Positions 1 through 9,436 of a stretch of 64,000 nt of DNA are shown here, piece after piece. Position 1 is the stretch's first letter, and every line of letters starts with the position of its first letter. The stretch lies in contig NZ_CP066150.1 of assembly GCF_023206395.1 (NCBI RefSeq), positions 1,674,001-1,738,000 of the forward strand, given 5' to 3'. The DNA comes from Vibrio sp. ED004. Its GTDB lineage: Bacteria; Pseudomonadota; Gammaproteobacteria; Enterobacterales; Vibrionaceae. Both the position numbers and the translations under genes were made by a program. The notes below the pieces were generated by a model. The model ran no database searches. It was not told the origin of the DNA and saw only the letters and a list, made by a program, of their open reading frames with translations.

Positions 1-855
1 GCACTTCATTAACTGTAAACCCAAACATAATGAATACAGAAACGGTGGAAAGAAAAATAAGACGCCATCTAATTGACATATTTATCATTTTTATAACTAC
101 TCCCTTCCCGAAAGTAATTTACCTAGCCCAAGTTAAGAATAGGACATTAACAGAGGTTATTGATCAAATTGGGTATGAACAAACGATACTCCGAGTCCAG
201 AACGGACATTTAAAATGAACAAGCATCGATATCAGTGCGTTCAAAGTAGAAAGGTTTACCGAGTTATTATCACTCGCATAACAAGTAAAAGAGAAAGAGG
301 TTCAACGCCGTGAGGTAGCGAATAACCGCCCTACAAACCAACAAAGTCGAAAATTAGGTTAAATTTGTGAGATCCAATTGTTTGCGTCTTGCTGTTTTTC
401 CACTCAACCTCGGCTTATTCGAAAGTCGAACAGCAAAACCCATTGATCAGCTTATCTATTGTTTACCAATTCCGTGTAACTTGAGTTATCGATCACACCT
501 TGAATGATCGGTATGACTTATATTACATATCATATTTTGATTTAAGTATTTTTTGGCGAAAATTAAGTGCTACAGATTGTTAAAGTCAATAGTCTTTCTT
601 AATACTGAAATCTTGATTTATGGCTATTATCGCGCCAACTTGCAGATAATTTATCTGCATTTATTTTTCCTAGCAGAATAACCAGTCGTACCTTACAATC
701 CTGCCACATAAAAATTACAAGTTACACACAAGGCATATCACGCAGAATTAAGTGGCATTAAAGACCACCGCTTGATAGCTCAACCCCCTATGCTGATTGG
801 CTTCCCTACAACCGCCATGACTGCAGAAACTTAACGTGAAAGGTCCCGAGTAAAG
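1..855. other. Intergenic region upstream of the GAPDH gene
   Basis: I see no convincing gene here. A 62-codon open frame starting at 30 has no ribosome binding site and a composition unlike the neighbouring proteins. The stretch is AT-rich between about 520 and 660. It probably contains the promoter and leader of the downstream dehydrogenase gene, but I could not assign a specific promoter or operator. Confidence 0.5.
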
Positions 856-2292
856 ATGAGTCCCGAAAAGCACCTCCTAGACTGGCAAACTAGTCAAACT
901 ATTGCTGAATCCATCGCTCCAACTTTAGGTCAGTTATACCGCCAAAAAGGCGTTGAAGTTATCCTCTTCGGTAAGACCTTAGTTAACGCAACCACTATCG
1001 ACATCATCAAAGCTCACCGCATCGCAAAACGTTACACTAGCTCACCGCTAACCGCAGAACAAACTCAACCAATTATCCAGCATCTACTATCAATGCGCTT
1101 GTCTCCATGCCGCGTTGATGTTGGTCGACTAGCAGCTCAGTACTGGGAAAACCACGAAGACCTTAGCGCGATGGATGACTTCCTTCAAACGGCTCTAATG
1201 GGTTCGCTTGAAGGCGACGCGATGACGAAACCTCGTGACGTTGTGTTGTACGGCTTCGGTCGTATCGGTCGCCTGCTAACTCGTATTCTTGTAGAGAAAA
1301 GCGGCCCAGGTTACCCCCTTCGTTTACGTGCAATCGTAGTTCGTGGCGGTAAAGATGGTGATTTAGAAAAACGCGCAAGCTTGCTACGTCGTGACTCAGT
1401 ACATGGCCAATTCAACGGCAGCATCGTGGTAGACCAAGAACGCAAAGCGATCATCGTTAACGGTAACTTCATCCAAGTTATCTACGCAAACAAGCCAGAA
1501 GAAGTCGATTACACCGCTTACGGCATTGATAACGCATTAGTTGTTGATAACACAGGTGTGTGGCGTGACGCTGAAGGCCTAAGCCAACACGTTGCTTGTA
1601 ACGGCGCTAGCAAAGTACTTCTTACTGCACCTGGTAAAGGCGACATTAAAAACGTTGTGTTTGGTGTGAATGAAGATGTGATTCAGCCAGAAGATACGAT
1701 CATCTCGGCAGCAAGCTGCACTACCAACGCAATTACGCCTGTATTGAAAGCTGTTCACGACAAGTTTGGCGTTCTATCGGGTCACATCGAAACGGTTCAC
1801 TCATTCACTAATGACCAAAACCTAATCGACAATTTCCACTCAGGTGACCGTCGTGGTCGTGCTGCTTCATTGAACATGGTACTGACATCAACTGGTGCTG
1901 CAAAAGCAGTATCAAAAGCGATGCCAGAGATGGAAGGTAAGCTAACGGGTAATGCGATTCGCGTCCCTACGCCAAACGTATCGATGGCAGTAGCAAACCT
2001 AAACCTTGAAAAAGGGACTAACAAAGACGAGCTAAACGCATACCTACGTGAAATGGCACTGTCTTCTGCTCTGTCAGCTCAAATTGATTACACCGATTCA
2101 ACTGAGATTGTATCTACTGACTTGGTTGGTTCTCGCCACCCTGGTGTCGTTGACGGTGTTGCGACTATCGCGCAAGACAACCGCGCTGTTCTTTACATTT
2201 GGTACGACAACGAGTTTGGCTACAGCTGCCAAGTTGTTCACTGTATGGAACAGATGATGGGTGTTCGCTACAAGACTTACCCAGCGGTTTAA
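856..2292 (+). CDS. Glyceraldehyde-3-phosphate dehydrogenase, long form
   Basis: This enzyme oxidises glyceraldehyde 3-phosphate with phosphate and NAD(P) to 1,3-bisphosphoglycerate in glycolysis or gluconeogenesis. The dinucleotide-binding motif GFGRIGR starts at residue 133. The active-site motif SAASCTTNAITP places the catalytic cysteine at residue 288, and the C-terminal WYDNEFGYS motif is intact. At 478 residues it is about 130 to 140 residues longer than ordinary GapA. The extra part is an N-terminal extension of about 130 residues, a form known in Vibrio and some other proteobacteria alongside a normal GapA. The ATG follows a weak AAAGGT-type site. It stands alone, with a perfect hairpin downstream. 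The extension function and NAD versus NADP preference are not visible from sequence. Confidence 0.93.
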   Translation: MSPEKHLLDWQTSQTIAESIAPTLGQLYRQKGVEVILFGKTLVNATTIDIIKAHRIAKRYTSSPLTAEQTQPIIQHLLSMRLSPCRVDVGRLAAQYWENHEDLSAMDDFLQTALMGSLEGDAMTKPRDVVLYGFGRIGRLLTRILVEKSGPGYPLRLRAIVVRGGKDGDLEKRASLLRRDSVHGQFNGSIVVDQERKAIIVNGNFIQVIYANKPEEVDYTAYGIDNALVVDNTGVWRDAEGLSQHVACNGASKVLLTAPGKGDIKNVVFGVNEDVIQPEDTIISAASCTTNAITPVLKAVHDKFGVLSGHIETVHSFTNDQNLIDNFHSGDRRGRAASLNMVLTSTGAAKAVSKAMPEMEGKLTGNAIRVPTPNVSMAVANLNLEKGTNKDELNAYLREMALSSALSAQIDYTDSTEIVSTDLVGSRHPGVVDGVATIAQDNRAVLYIWYDNEFGYSCQVVHCMEQMMGVRYKTYPAV

Positions 2293-2334
2293 GACCTCTG
2301 AGTAAAATCAGCTCCACAACATAATAACTATATC

Positions 2335-2359
2335 TGCGAAGCCTGTTTCAGGCTTCGCA
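2335..2359 (+). terminator. Perfect hairpin after the GAPDH gene
   Basis: An 11-bp perfect stem (TGCGAAGCCTG with its complement) has a 3-base loop and lies 43 bases past the stop codon. No U-tract follows immediately, so it may be an imperfect terminator or an RNA 3'-end stabiliser between the convergent GAPDH and hcr genes. Confidence 0.5.
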
Positions 2360-2472
2360 ACCCCTTCTGTTTTACTCCCTCGTATAAACAAAAGGGTTGC
2401 CACTTAAATCTGCTCTCTCTAACTGATCTAGGTGGCCTTTTTACATCCAGCCTTGCTAGGCCTTCATATCTG

Positions 2473-3528
2473 TTACAACTCAACCTCAACATCCGACTGA
2501 ATCGTGCTTGAACACGCCAATACGTATCCTTGTTCAATCTCTTCTGCTGTCAGTGTCTCTTGGCTGCTGGATTCCACAGAACCTTTGGTCACTTTGCATT
2601 TACACGAGCCACAAATGCCGCTGCGACACGCGATAATAATGGGCACACCTGCTTGTTCTAAAGAGTCTGCTAATGGCGTACCCGTCTCGGCTTCCACTTC
2701 TTTGCCAAACGTTGGGACAAATACCTTAAAGGCACTATTCGTATCACCAGAAGTCTCTACTTGTGACTCTTCTGACTGAGCATTCTGAGTAGCAGGCGTA
2801 AAGCTTTCTTGATAAAAGTTGTCCATGTTGAACTCAAGCTCTTTCAGGTAGCTTTCTATGTCTTGCATAAAGCCAACGGGGCCACAAAGATAAACGGTTC
2901 GGTCTAGGATGTCTGGGCTCAGTTTCACCAACCAGTTCTTGTCCAGTCGACCTTGAGGCGCTGTAGTGCCTTGGTTATCTTTAAGTAGCAATTTAAGGTT
3001 GAAGTTTTCATACGCTTCATCGAGCTGGTGAAGCTCTTCAAAATAGATAGTCTCAAGTTTGTTACGCGCCATATGGACGAAGTCTATCTCCATCTCACTA
3101 TCTTGAGACAACCAATACTTCACCATCGCCATTACAGGCGTGATCCCGCAACCTGCGCTGACTAGCGTTACCTTCTTGCTCTCAGTCGGCATGCAATCAA
3201 TGCAGTTAAAGCCACCAGCAGGTTTTAAAACAGCAACCTCATCTCCTTCATCAAGTTCATCGACAATAAAGTTAGACACCAAACCACCTTCAACACGCTT
3301 AACCGTCAGCTTCAAACGATTATCTTCAGGACAAGAAGCCACAGAGTAAGCGCGATAATCGGTTTTTGTCGGCATATCCAAGCCCAAGGTGATGAACTGG
3401 CCTGGCTTAAAATTGAAATGTAGGTCTTGGGGAATACTGCCAAGCTCGAAACTGACCGTATCTGGCGTCTCATGCCATTTCTTTAAACACACCAAATTGA
3501 TTGAATCGCTATCCGACCATGCATACAT
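2473..3528 (-). CDS. hcr: NADH oxidoreductase for hybrid-cluster protein (Hcr)
   Basis: Hcr passes electrons from NADH through FAD and a [2Fe-2S] centre to the hybrid-cluster protein Hcp, which reduces nitric oxide or hydroxylamine in the cytoplasm. The N-terminal half has the flavin motif RAYSVAS and the nicotinamide motif GCGITPVMAMV. The last ~85 residues form a plant-type ferredoxin domain with CRSGICGSCKC and a final cysteine in LACSS. The 351-residue length fits the family with a slightly longer interdomain linker. It lies downstream of hcp on the same strand, about 100 bases away, with a terminator-like hairpin between them. That suggests hcr is made at a lower level than hcp. Confidence 0.94.
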   Translation of the reverse strand: MYAWSDSDSINLVCLKKWHETPDTVSFELGSIPQDLHFNFKPGQFITLGLDMPTKTDYRAYSVASCPEDNRLKLTVKRVEGGLVSNFIVDELDEGDEVAVLKPAGGFNCIDCMPTESKKVTLVSAGCGITPVMAMVKYWLSQDSEMEIDFVHMARNKLETIYFEELHQLDEAYENFNLKLLLKDNQGTTAPQGRLDKNWLVKLSPDILDRTVYLCGPVGFMQDIESYLKELEFNMDNFYQESFTPATQNAQSEESQVETSGDTNSAFKVFVPTFGKEVEAETGTPLADSLEQAGVPIIIACRSGICGSCKCKVTKGSVESSSQETLTAEEIEQGYVLACSSTIQSDVEVEL

Positions 3529-3565
3529 AGTTCACACACCTTACTGATACTAAAGAATTAAATCT

Positions 3566-3615
3566 AAAAAGCCCCGCAGCTGCACGTTCGAAGAGAACAG
3601 CAACAACGGGGGCTT
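3566..3615 (-). terminator. Terminator-like hairpin between hcp and hcr
   Basis: Reading the minus strand, AAGCCCC pairs with GGGGCTT and is followed by TTTTT. It sits between the hcp stop and the hcr start. Such an internal terminator would let only part of hcp transcription continue into hcr. Confidence 0.65.
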
Positions 3616-3630
3616 GGGAGTGGGCTTACA

Positions 3631-5292
3631 TTAAGCCGCTAAGATTGTTTTAAGATCTTGTTCTGGCGTTGAGATAGAACGCATGTCGAACTCGTCTTGA
3701 ATAATCTTTAGTAGGTTTTCAGTTAGGAACGCAGGCGCTGTTGGACCTGTGTAGATACCTTTCACACCCAGTGCGAACAGAGTAAGCAGGATAACAATCG
3801 CTTTTTGCTCGAACCAAGATAGAACAAGCGTTAGTGGTAGTTCGTTGATGCCACAGTCAAACTCTTGAGACAGTGCAAGCGCAAGCTGAATCGCCGAGTA
3901 AGCATCGTTACATTGGCCAACATCTAACAGACGCGGGATACCGTTAATGTCACCAAATTGGTTCTTATTAAAACGGAATTTACCACATGCCAGCGTTAGT
4001 ATTACTGAATCTTCTGGCGCTTGGGCTGTGAAGTCTGTGTAGTAGCTACGTTCAGATTTGTCACCGTCACAACCACCCACAAGGAAGAAGTGTTTGATGT
4101 TGCCTTCTTTCACTTGTTCAACAACCGCAGGTGCTGCTTCCATCAATGCATTGCGACCAAAGCCGACAGTGATCATTTGCTCGATCTCGTCATGCTTGAA
4201 GCCTTCTTGTGCAAGCGCACAATCGATTACCGCACTGAAATCGTCGCCTTCAAGGTGTGCAACACCCGGCCAACCAACAATGCTACGTGTAAATAGACGA
4301 TCTGCATACGCACCAACATCCGGGTTAAGCAGGCAGTTAGACGTCATCACAATTGCGCCAGGGAAGTTAGCAAATTCTTTCTGTTGGTTCTGCCAAGCGC
4401 TGCCGTAGTTACCCGCAAGGTGTGGGTACTTGTTCAGTTCAGGGTAACCGTGCGCAGGAAGCATCTCACCATTGGTGTAAACATTAATGCCCTTGCCTTC
4501 GGTTTGTTGAAGGATCTTTTCTAGATCGTGAAGGTCGTGACCAGAAACAAGGATACAGTGACCCTTCTTAGTCTTCACATTCACCGTTGTTGGTTGTGGG
4601 TGACCGAATGTATCTGTCTCACCTTTGTCTAGCATTTCCATTACTTTGTAGTTCATCAAGCCAATCTGCATTGATGTATCAAGTAACTGTTTTAGGTCGG
4701 TTGGATCGGTACCTAAGAAAGCCATGATTTCGTGGTATTCAGCAAAGATTGCATCATCGGTTTGGCCAAGAACACGTGCGTGCTCCATGTAAGCCGCAGC
4801 ACCTTTTAAGCCGTATAGGCAAAGAAGACGAAGACCAATCACATCTTCGTGTTGAGAGTCGTGACCACGGTTAACTGCTGCTTGTGGCGCAAGTGCCAAT
4901 AGCTCTGAAGAATCCGTTGGTAGATCGAACTGCGCGGCAGGAGAAAGCGCTGGAATCTCGAAACCAATTAAAGTCGTAGCAGCGCGAACTTTTTGCTCTA
5001 AACGCTGTTTAAATTCGTGAGATTGCTGTGCAAATTCGATGATACGAGCAGGGTCGAAGTTAACGTTGGTCAATGTTGCGAAGAACGCTTTTGGTGCCCA
5101 CTCGTCAATTTCAGTATCAATAACATCGCAAGTGCGACCTAAATTTGCCCAAAAAGAAACACCTTGAAGAGAATACACCAACACATCTTGAAGGTCTGAC
5201 ACTTCCGAGGTTTTGCCACACATACCTTGTGCGAAAGAACAGCCTTTTACAGTGGGTGTTTGAATGGTTTGTTCACATTGAATACAGAACAT
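3631..5292 (-). CDS. hcp: Hybrid-cluster protein (Hcp), hydroxylamine / NO reductase
   Basis: Hcp contains an Fe-S and an Fe-S-O hybrid cluster and removes nitric oxide or hydroxylamine under anaerobic nitrosative stress. The N-terminus MFCIQCEQT with later cysteines in [11 protein letters not shown] matches the enterobacterial-type cysteine pattern for the first cluster. Further conserved stretches include [17 protein letters not shown]-type motifs around SNCLLNP, and [17 protein letters not shown], which carry hybrid-cluster ligands. The 553-residue length is close to the 550 residues of the E. coli protein. It is the first gene of the hcp-hcr pair. A perfect 7-bp inverted repeat just upstream is a candidate operator. 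Confidence 0.96.
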   Translation of the reverse strand: MFCIQCEQTIQTPTVKGCSFAQGMCGKTSEVSDLQDVLVYSLQGVSFWANLGRTCDVIDTEIDEWAPKAFFATLTNVNFDPARIIEFAQQSHEFKQRLEQKVRAATTLIGFEIPALSPAAQFDLPTDSSELLALAPQAAVNRGHDSQHEDVIGLRLLCLYGLKGAAAYMEHARVLGQTDDAIFAEYHEIMAFLGTDPTDLKQLLDTSMQIGLMNYKVMEMLDKGETDTFGHPQPTTVNVKTKKGHCILVSGHDLHDLEKILQQTEGKGINVYTNGEMLPAHGYPELNKYPHLAGNYGSAWQNQQKEFANFPGAIVMTSNCLLNPDVGAYADRLFTRSIVGWPGVAHLEGDDFSAVIDCALAQEGFKHDEIEQMITVGFGRNALMEAAPAVVEQVKEGNIKHFFLVGGCDGDKSERSYYTDFTAQAPEDSVILTLACGKFRFNKNQFGDINGIPRLLDVGQCNDAYSAIQLALALSQEFDCGINELPLTLVLSWFEQKAIVILLTLFALGVKGIYTGPTAPAFLTENLLKIIQDEFDMRSISTPEQDLKTILAA

Positions 5293-5318
5293 ATAGGGGC
5301 TCCAGTAATTTTTATTAG

Positions 5319-5339
5319 CTGTAAGTACTTTGCTTACAG
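5319..5339. promoter_or_regulatory. Candidate operator upstream of hcp
   Basis: CTGTAAG and CTTACAG form a perfect 7-bp inverted repeat separated by 7 bases, 27 to 47 bases upstream of the hcp start codon. The hcp promoters of vibrios are usually controlled by nitric-oxide-sensing repressors or activators. The half-site does not clearly match the NsrR or FNR consensus as I know it, so the cognate regulator is unassigned. Confidence 0.4.
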
Positions 5340-5565
5340 TGACTTATTCCAAACCCTATAGAGCATCAACCATGCCAACTTTTAACTAATTGATTTTAAA
5401 GAACTTGATTATATTCCATATTTTTAGTGCGTGTTTATGACTACATTTACACACCCAAAGTCAACACACCCGTGTCATAGTGACTCTCGGTAATTATTTA
5501 ACGGCGTTCATGTTTCGTTCAGAATAGAAGCGATAAAGTAACAACATAGAAAAAGAGGAATGAAT

Positions 5566-5796
5566 ATGAAAAATATCTTAGTTACGATTGTTGCGCTGTT
5601 TACTGGCCTTTTGGCGCTATTCACAAGCTTGATCCTTGCTATTCCTTTAGCTATTGCAGCTTTAATTACTGGCAAGCGCATTCAAAATCAAATGAAGAAA
5701 CAAGGCTTCGCAGCTCATATGAACACTCGTCAGTCATCAACCAGTGATGCAGGTGTCATTGAAGGTGAATACGAAGACCTTTCAAATAGAAAATAG
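5566..5796 (+). CDS. Small single-span membrane protein of unknown function
   Basis: A short protein of 76 residues has a hydrophobic N-terminal segment (about residues 3-33, rich in Leu, Ile, Ala), then a basic stretch with KRIQNQMKKQGF, and an acidic tail ending GEYEDLSNRK. I chose the second ATG because GAGGA at 5555-5559 sits 6 bases before it but only touches the first ATG at 5560. It resembles the small conserved inner-membrane proteins common in vibrios. I do not recognise a family with a known role. It sits 48 bases upstream of the lipoprotein hydrolase gene and may be co-transcribed with it. Confidence 0.7.
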   Translation: MKNILVTIVALFTGLLALFTSLILAIPLAIAALITGKRIQNQMKKQGFAAHMNTRQSSTSDAGVIEGEYEDLSNRK

Positions 5797-5844
5797 TCTA
5801 AGCTTTTGCTTCAAGACAAAACACGATAGAGACAACACTAAAAA

Positions 5845-7008
5845 ATGCATAGCAAGACCATTCTAACGCTACTCGCCCTAACGACTTTAAGTCTCGTTGG
5901 TTGTTCCAACGAGACCATCGCTCCAGCTTACGAAACCTCTCCTGACTTGCCTGAATATCAGCAAGACAGCTTTGACGCCTACGTAAATGACACTCAAGAT
6001 TGGTTACTGAAAAACCGTGTGTTCATGACTGAAGGCAAGCAATTGGAGATCCAACTCAATTCTCCGACTGAGTACAAACCTGCCACACCTAACGGTAAGG
6101 CCGTTCTATTGGTTCACGGATTGGGGGATTCACCCTACTCGTTTACAGACATCGCTACGCACTTAGCAGAGCAAGGTTACCTAGTGAGAACGGTATTACT
6201 ACCAGGTCACGGCAGCCGTGTGGGTGATTTAATGCAGCCAAGCTTAGAAGACTGGCAAGGCGTGGTGGCTCATCATACTAAGTTACTCGAACAAGAGTAT
6301 GACTCTGTGTGGCTTGGTGGTTATTCAACCGGTGCCAACCTAGTTACGTCACAAGCGATGAATGATCCTAAGATCTCTGGGTTACTGCTGTTCTCTCCAG
6401 CGTTTCAACCGAGCTCATCTGCGGTCCAATATGCAGGGCTAGCGAGCTATTTTGTCACTTGGGCCGATCAAGATCCTGAAGACAATGTACTGCGTTATAA
6501 CTCACTGCCAATGAATGGTGCTTCGGTTTATTACGAAACTTCAGAAGTGGTGCGTGAAGACTTACAAGATAAACACTTCGATAAGCCAGTGTTTATTATG
6601 ATGAGTGAAGGCGACAGTGTGATTGATACTAGCTATGTTCAGCAGGCGTTTACTGAATCTATGCCAAACCCAAACAACGTGTTGATTTGGCAAGGGGAAA
6701 CCACACTCGACGATCCTCGTGCGGTTCAATACAGCATGAAGATCCCTGAACAACGTATATCAAACGGTTCGCATATGGGCTTGCTGTTCTCGCCAAACAA
6801 TCCGTACTACGGTATCAATGGCAGCGAGAAGATCTGTTCGAATGGTCAGGCTGAGGGTTTTGAAGAACAGTGTAATGCGACCAATGAAGTATGGTACTCA
6901 GCATGGGGATACCGCGAAGAAGGTAAAAACCATGCACGTTTAACCTACAACCCATACTTTTCAGATTCGATGAAAAAGCTAGACGAAGTTCTGAACTCGG
7001 AAGGCTAA
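5845..7008 (+). CDS. Lipoprotein with alpha/beta-hydrolase fold
   Basis: This is probably a membrane-anchored serine esterase or lipase-like hydrolase. The signal sequence ends in the lipobox LSLVGC, giving a lipidated cysteine at residue 20. The mature part has an oxyanion motif LLVHGLGDSP and a nucleophile elbow GYSTG, with the catalytic serine near residue 161. A likely histidine lies in SNGSHMG, near residue 311. The substrate cannot be told. A strong terminator follows. The start ATG is the first in frame and gives a normal lipoprotein signal peptide. Confidence 0.85.
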   Translation: MHSKTILTLLALTTLSLVGCSNETIAPAYETSPDLPEYQQDSFDAYVNDTQDWLLKNRVFMTEGKQLEIQLNSPTEYKPATPNGKAVLLVHGLGDSPYSFTDIATHLAEQGYLVRTVLLPGHGSRVGDLMQPSLEDWQGVVAHHTKLLEQEYDSVWLGGYSTGANLVTSQAMNDPKISGLLLFSPAFQPSSSAVQYAGLASYFVTWADQDPEDNVLRYNSLPMNGASVYYETSEVVREDLQDKHFDKPVFIMMSEGDSVIDTSYVQQAFTESMPNPNNVLIWQGETTLDDPRAVQYSMKIPEQRISNGSHMGLLFSPNNPYYGINGSEKICSNGQAEGFEEQCNATNEVWYSAWGYREEGKNHARLTYNPYFSDSMKKLDEVLNSEG

Positions 7009-7029
7009 AAACTCACTCGATAAAAACCT

Positions 7030-7067
7030 AAAAAGGCTCACTAGATAACGTCTAATGAGCCTTTTTT
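7030..7067 (+). terminator. Rho-independent terminator after the lipoprotein hydrolase gene
   Basis: AAAAAGGCTCA pairs with TGAGCCTTTTT through a stem continued by TAGA/TCTA around a 5-base loop, followed by T residues. It can work in both directions and lies between two convergent genes. Confidence 0.85.
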
Positions 7068-7102
7068 ATGGATATCGTATTTTGCCGGAATATGAGTGAC
7101 CG

Positions 7103-7720
7103 CTAGATCGTCCACACCACACGGACAGCAAGCAGAATCAAAACCACACCTGAAAGTCGGTCAATCAGCTGCGCTTTCGAACGGATTCGTTCAACGATCA
7201 ATGGGCTCGATAGCACCAAGGTGATGAAGGTATACCAAAGACCATCGACAATCAGCGGTGTTGAAACAATGATCACTTGGTTGCTGAGTTCATTACCTAA
7301 GGCTACGAATTGGCTAAACAGAGCGATAAAGAACAACGCGATCTTTGGGCTCAAGATAGAGATCAAAAAAGCCTCACGAGCAGACTGCATGTAACTCATC
7401 TGTTCACCCGCTTCTAATTTCGCTGCTACCCCGCCTTTCGAACGCAATGCATTCACACCAAGGTAAAGCAGATACGCGGCACCCGCCAAGCTAATCCCTT
7501 TAAACAGCATTGGCGACTGTTCTAGTAACACCGCCAAACCCACGATGGTTGCGAAGGCATAAATACCGATACCAGCGGCATGTGACCAAGCTGCGATAAG
7601 ACCATTGATACGGCCACCAGCCAAACTGTGTTTAGCGATCATCGCCAAGCTCGGGCCCGGAGACATAGCGCCCAACAAACAGATAGCTAATAAAGAAAAC
7701 CAAATTGTTACTGTCATCAT
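7103..7720 (-). CDS. LysE/RhtB-family amino-acid exporter
   Basis: An inner-membrane exporter of 205 residues with about six hydrophobic segments. The family signature is seen near the N-terminus in MSPGPSLAMIAKHSL and in GAAYLLYLG. LysE/RhtB proteins export amino acids such as threonine, homoserine, lysine or leucine; the substrate here is unknown. It lies downstream of a LysR-type regulator and an Lrp-type regulator on the same strand. That suggests amino-acid-responsive control. Confidence 0.9.
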   Translation of the reverse strand: MMTVTIWFSLLAICLLGAMSPGPSLAMIAKHSLAGGRINGLIAAWSHAAGIGIYAFATIVGLAVLLEQSPMLFKGISLAGAAYLLYLGVNALRSKGGVAAKLEAGEQMSYMQSAREAFLISILSPKIALFFIALFSQFVALGNELSNQVIIVSTPLIVDGLWYTFITLVLSSPLIVERIRSKAQLIDRLSGVVLILLAVRVVWTI

Positions 7721-7829
7721 TCCATTCCTAAGAAAACCATACGTTCTGACTGAACGCCTTTACTTGCTAGCCACCATAATTCGCCGAAGGTATTATTTGA
7801 AATCAAAGATTATCATCATACTTATGATT

Positions 7830-8750
7830 TCAAGTCATACTGATATTGTAGCTCGATTTCTGCATAGCTTGGAATGCCTTTTCTCGCGCCCATTTATGAG
7901 CAGAATCGTTGTCATACTTAGGGTGCCACATTAGCCAATAGGTGTGCATTTCCGTATCAAACGGCAAAGAGAAGTAAGTCGTTTCAAGGTGTCGACCCAA
8001 GTTATAGGCGATGTGTTCTGGTACTATCATCAGGTAATCATCTTGCATCAACACGGTACCTGCCGATGAAAAGAACGGAACCTGCAGTGCGACTCGACGC
8101 TTAAGGCCTTGTTTCTTCAAAGCAATATCTGCGTAGCTGTCTTTGTCCCCACCACCAGTCACTTTAATGTGTGAATAATTGACGATGTCTTGGGCACTCA
8201 GAGTCGATTGTTGAGCCAACGGATGAGATTTACGCATCAAACACACAGACTTATCTTCGCCAAGCTTCATGCTCGACACATGGTCTGGCTTTTGAGGAAA
8301 CATACTCGAAGCTAAGTGAATGCCCGACTCATTGAGCGCTTCAAGGTAGTTTGGTTGCCACAATCGATACGCCAAATTGATGTTCGGCGCTTCGGCGGAC
8401 ACTTCAGCCACAATCACAGGCAGAATGTACTGAGCGACATAATCACTCGAAGCCAACACTAACTCACCATGCCAATCTTGCGGTTCAAATGGCTTATCAT
8501 CTAACAGGTGGTCAAACTCACTAAGCAAGTCATCGAGCTTGTCTTTAAGCTGCAGAGCACGATTGGTAGGAACCAGTTTGTTACCATCGCGAACCAACAA
8601 AGGATCACCACACAAATCTCTAAGCTGACTCAGCTGGCGGCTGACCGCGGATTGTGTAATGTGCAGACGTTGAGCCGCACGGCTTACATGACACTCTTCT
8701 AGAAGGACATGCAGTGAACGCAGCAGGTTTAAATTAATATTGCCTAACAT
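7830..8750 (-). CDS. LysR-family transcriptional regulator
   Basis: A 306-residue regulator with an N-terminal winged helix-turn-helix (LNLLRSLHVLLEECHVSRAA, then TQSAVSRQLSQL) and a C-terminal periplasmic-binding-protein-like effector domain. Its start overlaps the stop of the Lrp-type gene by 7 bases, so the two are translationally coupled. The LysE-type exporter follows about 110 bases downstream on the same strand and is the most likely target. The effector is unknown. Confidence 0.92.
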   Translation of the reverse strand: MLGNINLNLLRSLHVLLEECHVSRAAQRLHITQSAVSRQLSQLRDLCGDPLLVRDGNKLVPTNRALQLKDKLDDLLSEFDHLLDDKPFEPQDWHGELVLASSDYVAQYILPVIVAEVSAEAPNINLAYRLWQPNYLEALNESGIHLASSMFPQKPDHVSSMKLGEDKSVCLMRKSHPLAQQSTLSAQDIVNYSHIKVTGGGDKDSYADIALKKQGLKRRVALQVPFFSSAGTVLMQDDYLMIVPEHIAYNLGRHLETTYFSLPFDTEMHTYWLMWHPKYDNDSAHKWAREKAFQAMQKSSYNISMT

Positions 8751-9205
8751 AAATGTACCGTCGGATTCAGTTTGTTGAAAAACTCGGTCAGCACAGTATG
8801 AGTCATCAGGTGACGCAGATCTGGATAGCTTTGCAGTTGGTCGCGAACTTGATTCAAACGCTCCATGCTTTCTACTTCAACATACAGCATCATATCGGTC
8901 TCACCGCTGATCGAGTGACACCACTGAACACCGTCAATACTCTCGATTCGTTGCGCGTACGATTCACAACTATGGTCACTGCTCGACATGTCGAATTTCA
9001 GCAAAATATAAGCGCACACATTCTTCGTTTGGTTGGGCTCTGTCACTTGAGCGCAGTAACCCGTAATCACTTTGTCGCTTTCCAGCTTTTTGATTCTGGC
9101 GTTCACAGCCGAACGCGAGAGGCTCACATCTCGGGCGATATCGCTCACTGAGCATCTTGCGTTGGTTTTGAGAATACCCAAAATCTGGCGATCAAATTTA
9201 TCCAT
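8744..9205 (-). CDS. Lrp/AsnC-family transcriptional regulator
   Basis: A 153-residue regulator. The N-terminal HTH (DRQILGILKTNARCSVSDIA and SRSAVNARIKKLE) is followed by a RAM ligand-binding domain with the typical VQWCHSISGETDMMLYVEV stretch. I prefer the ATG at 9205 over the GTG at 9223, because GGAAAG precedes the ATG at suitable distance and family members start at MDKFDRQ-like sequences. It is divergent from a YjeH-type exporter gene. In E. coli Lrp controls yjeH, so this local Lrp paralogue is a good candidate regulator of that exporter. Confidence 0.92.
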   Translation of the reverse strand: MDKFDRQILGILKTNARCSVSDIARDVSLSRSAVNARIKKLESDKVITGYCAQVTEPNQTKNVCAYILLKFDMSSSDHSCESYAQRIESIDGVQWCHSISGETDMMLYVEVESMERLNQVRDQLQSYPDLRHLMTHTVLTEFFNKLNPTVHLC

Positions 9206-9436
9206 GCTTTTGATTCTTTCCACTTATTGTTCTATTTATAACGCCTAATTTGACACAACTTTCCGACTTATAACAGCCATTATGACAACCGACATTTTCA
9301 CGCTTAAATGGATTAATACCGTCAAAATGGCGGTGTCTTACGACGTTTCGCTAGCTGTATTATTGATGTCGACAATGTATGCTTTCAATCTCAGTATTAC
9401 CCATCCCAGAATAAGCACCAAAAGCTAGGAGAGCGA

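Noticed and set aside
30..218. 62-codon open reading frame near the window start
   Set aside because: It has no ribosome site, a composition unlike real proteins of this genome and no recognisable family.
5380..5440. FNR box upstream of hcp
   Set aside because: Two TTGAT half-sites are present, but both point in the same direction and the spacing does not fit TTGAT-N4-ATCAA.
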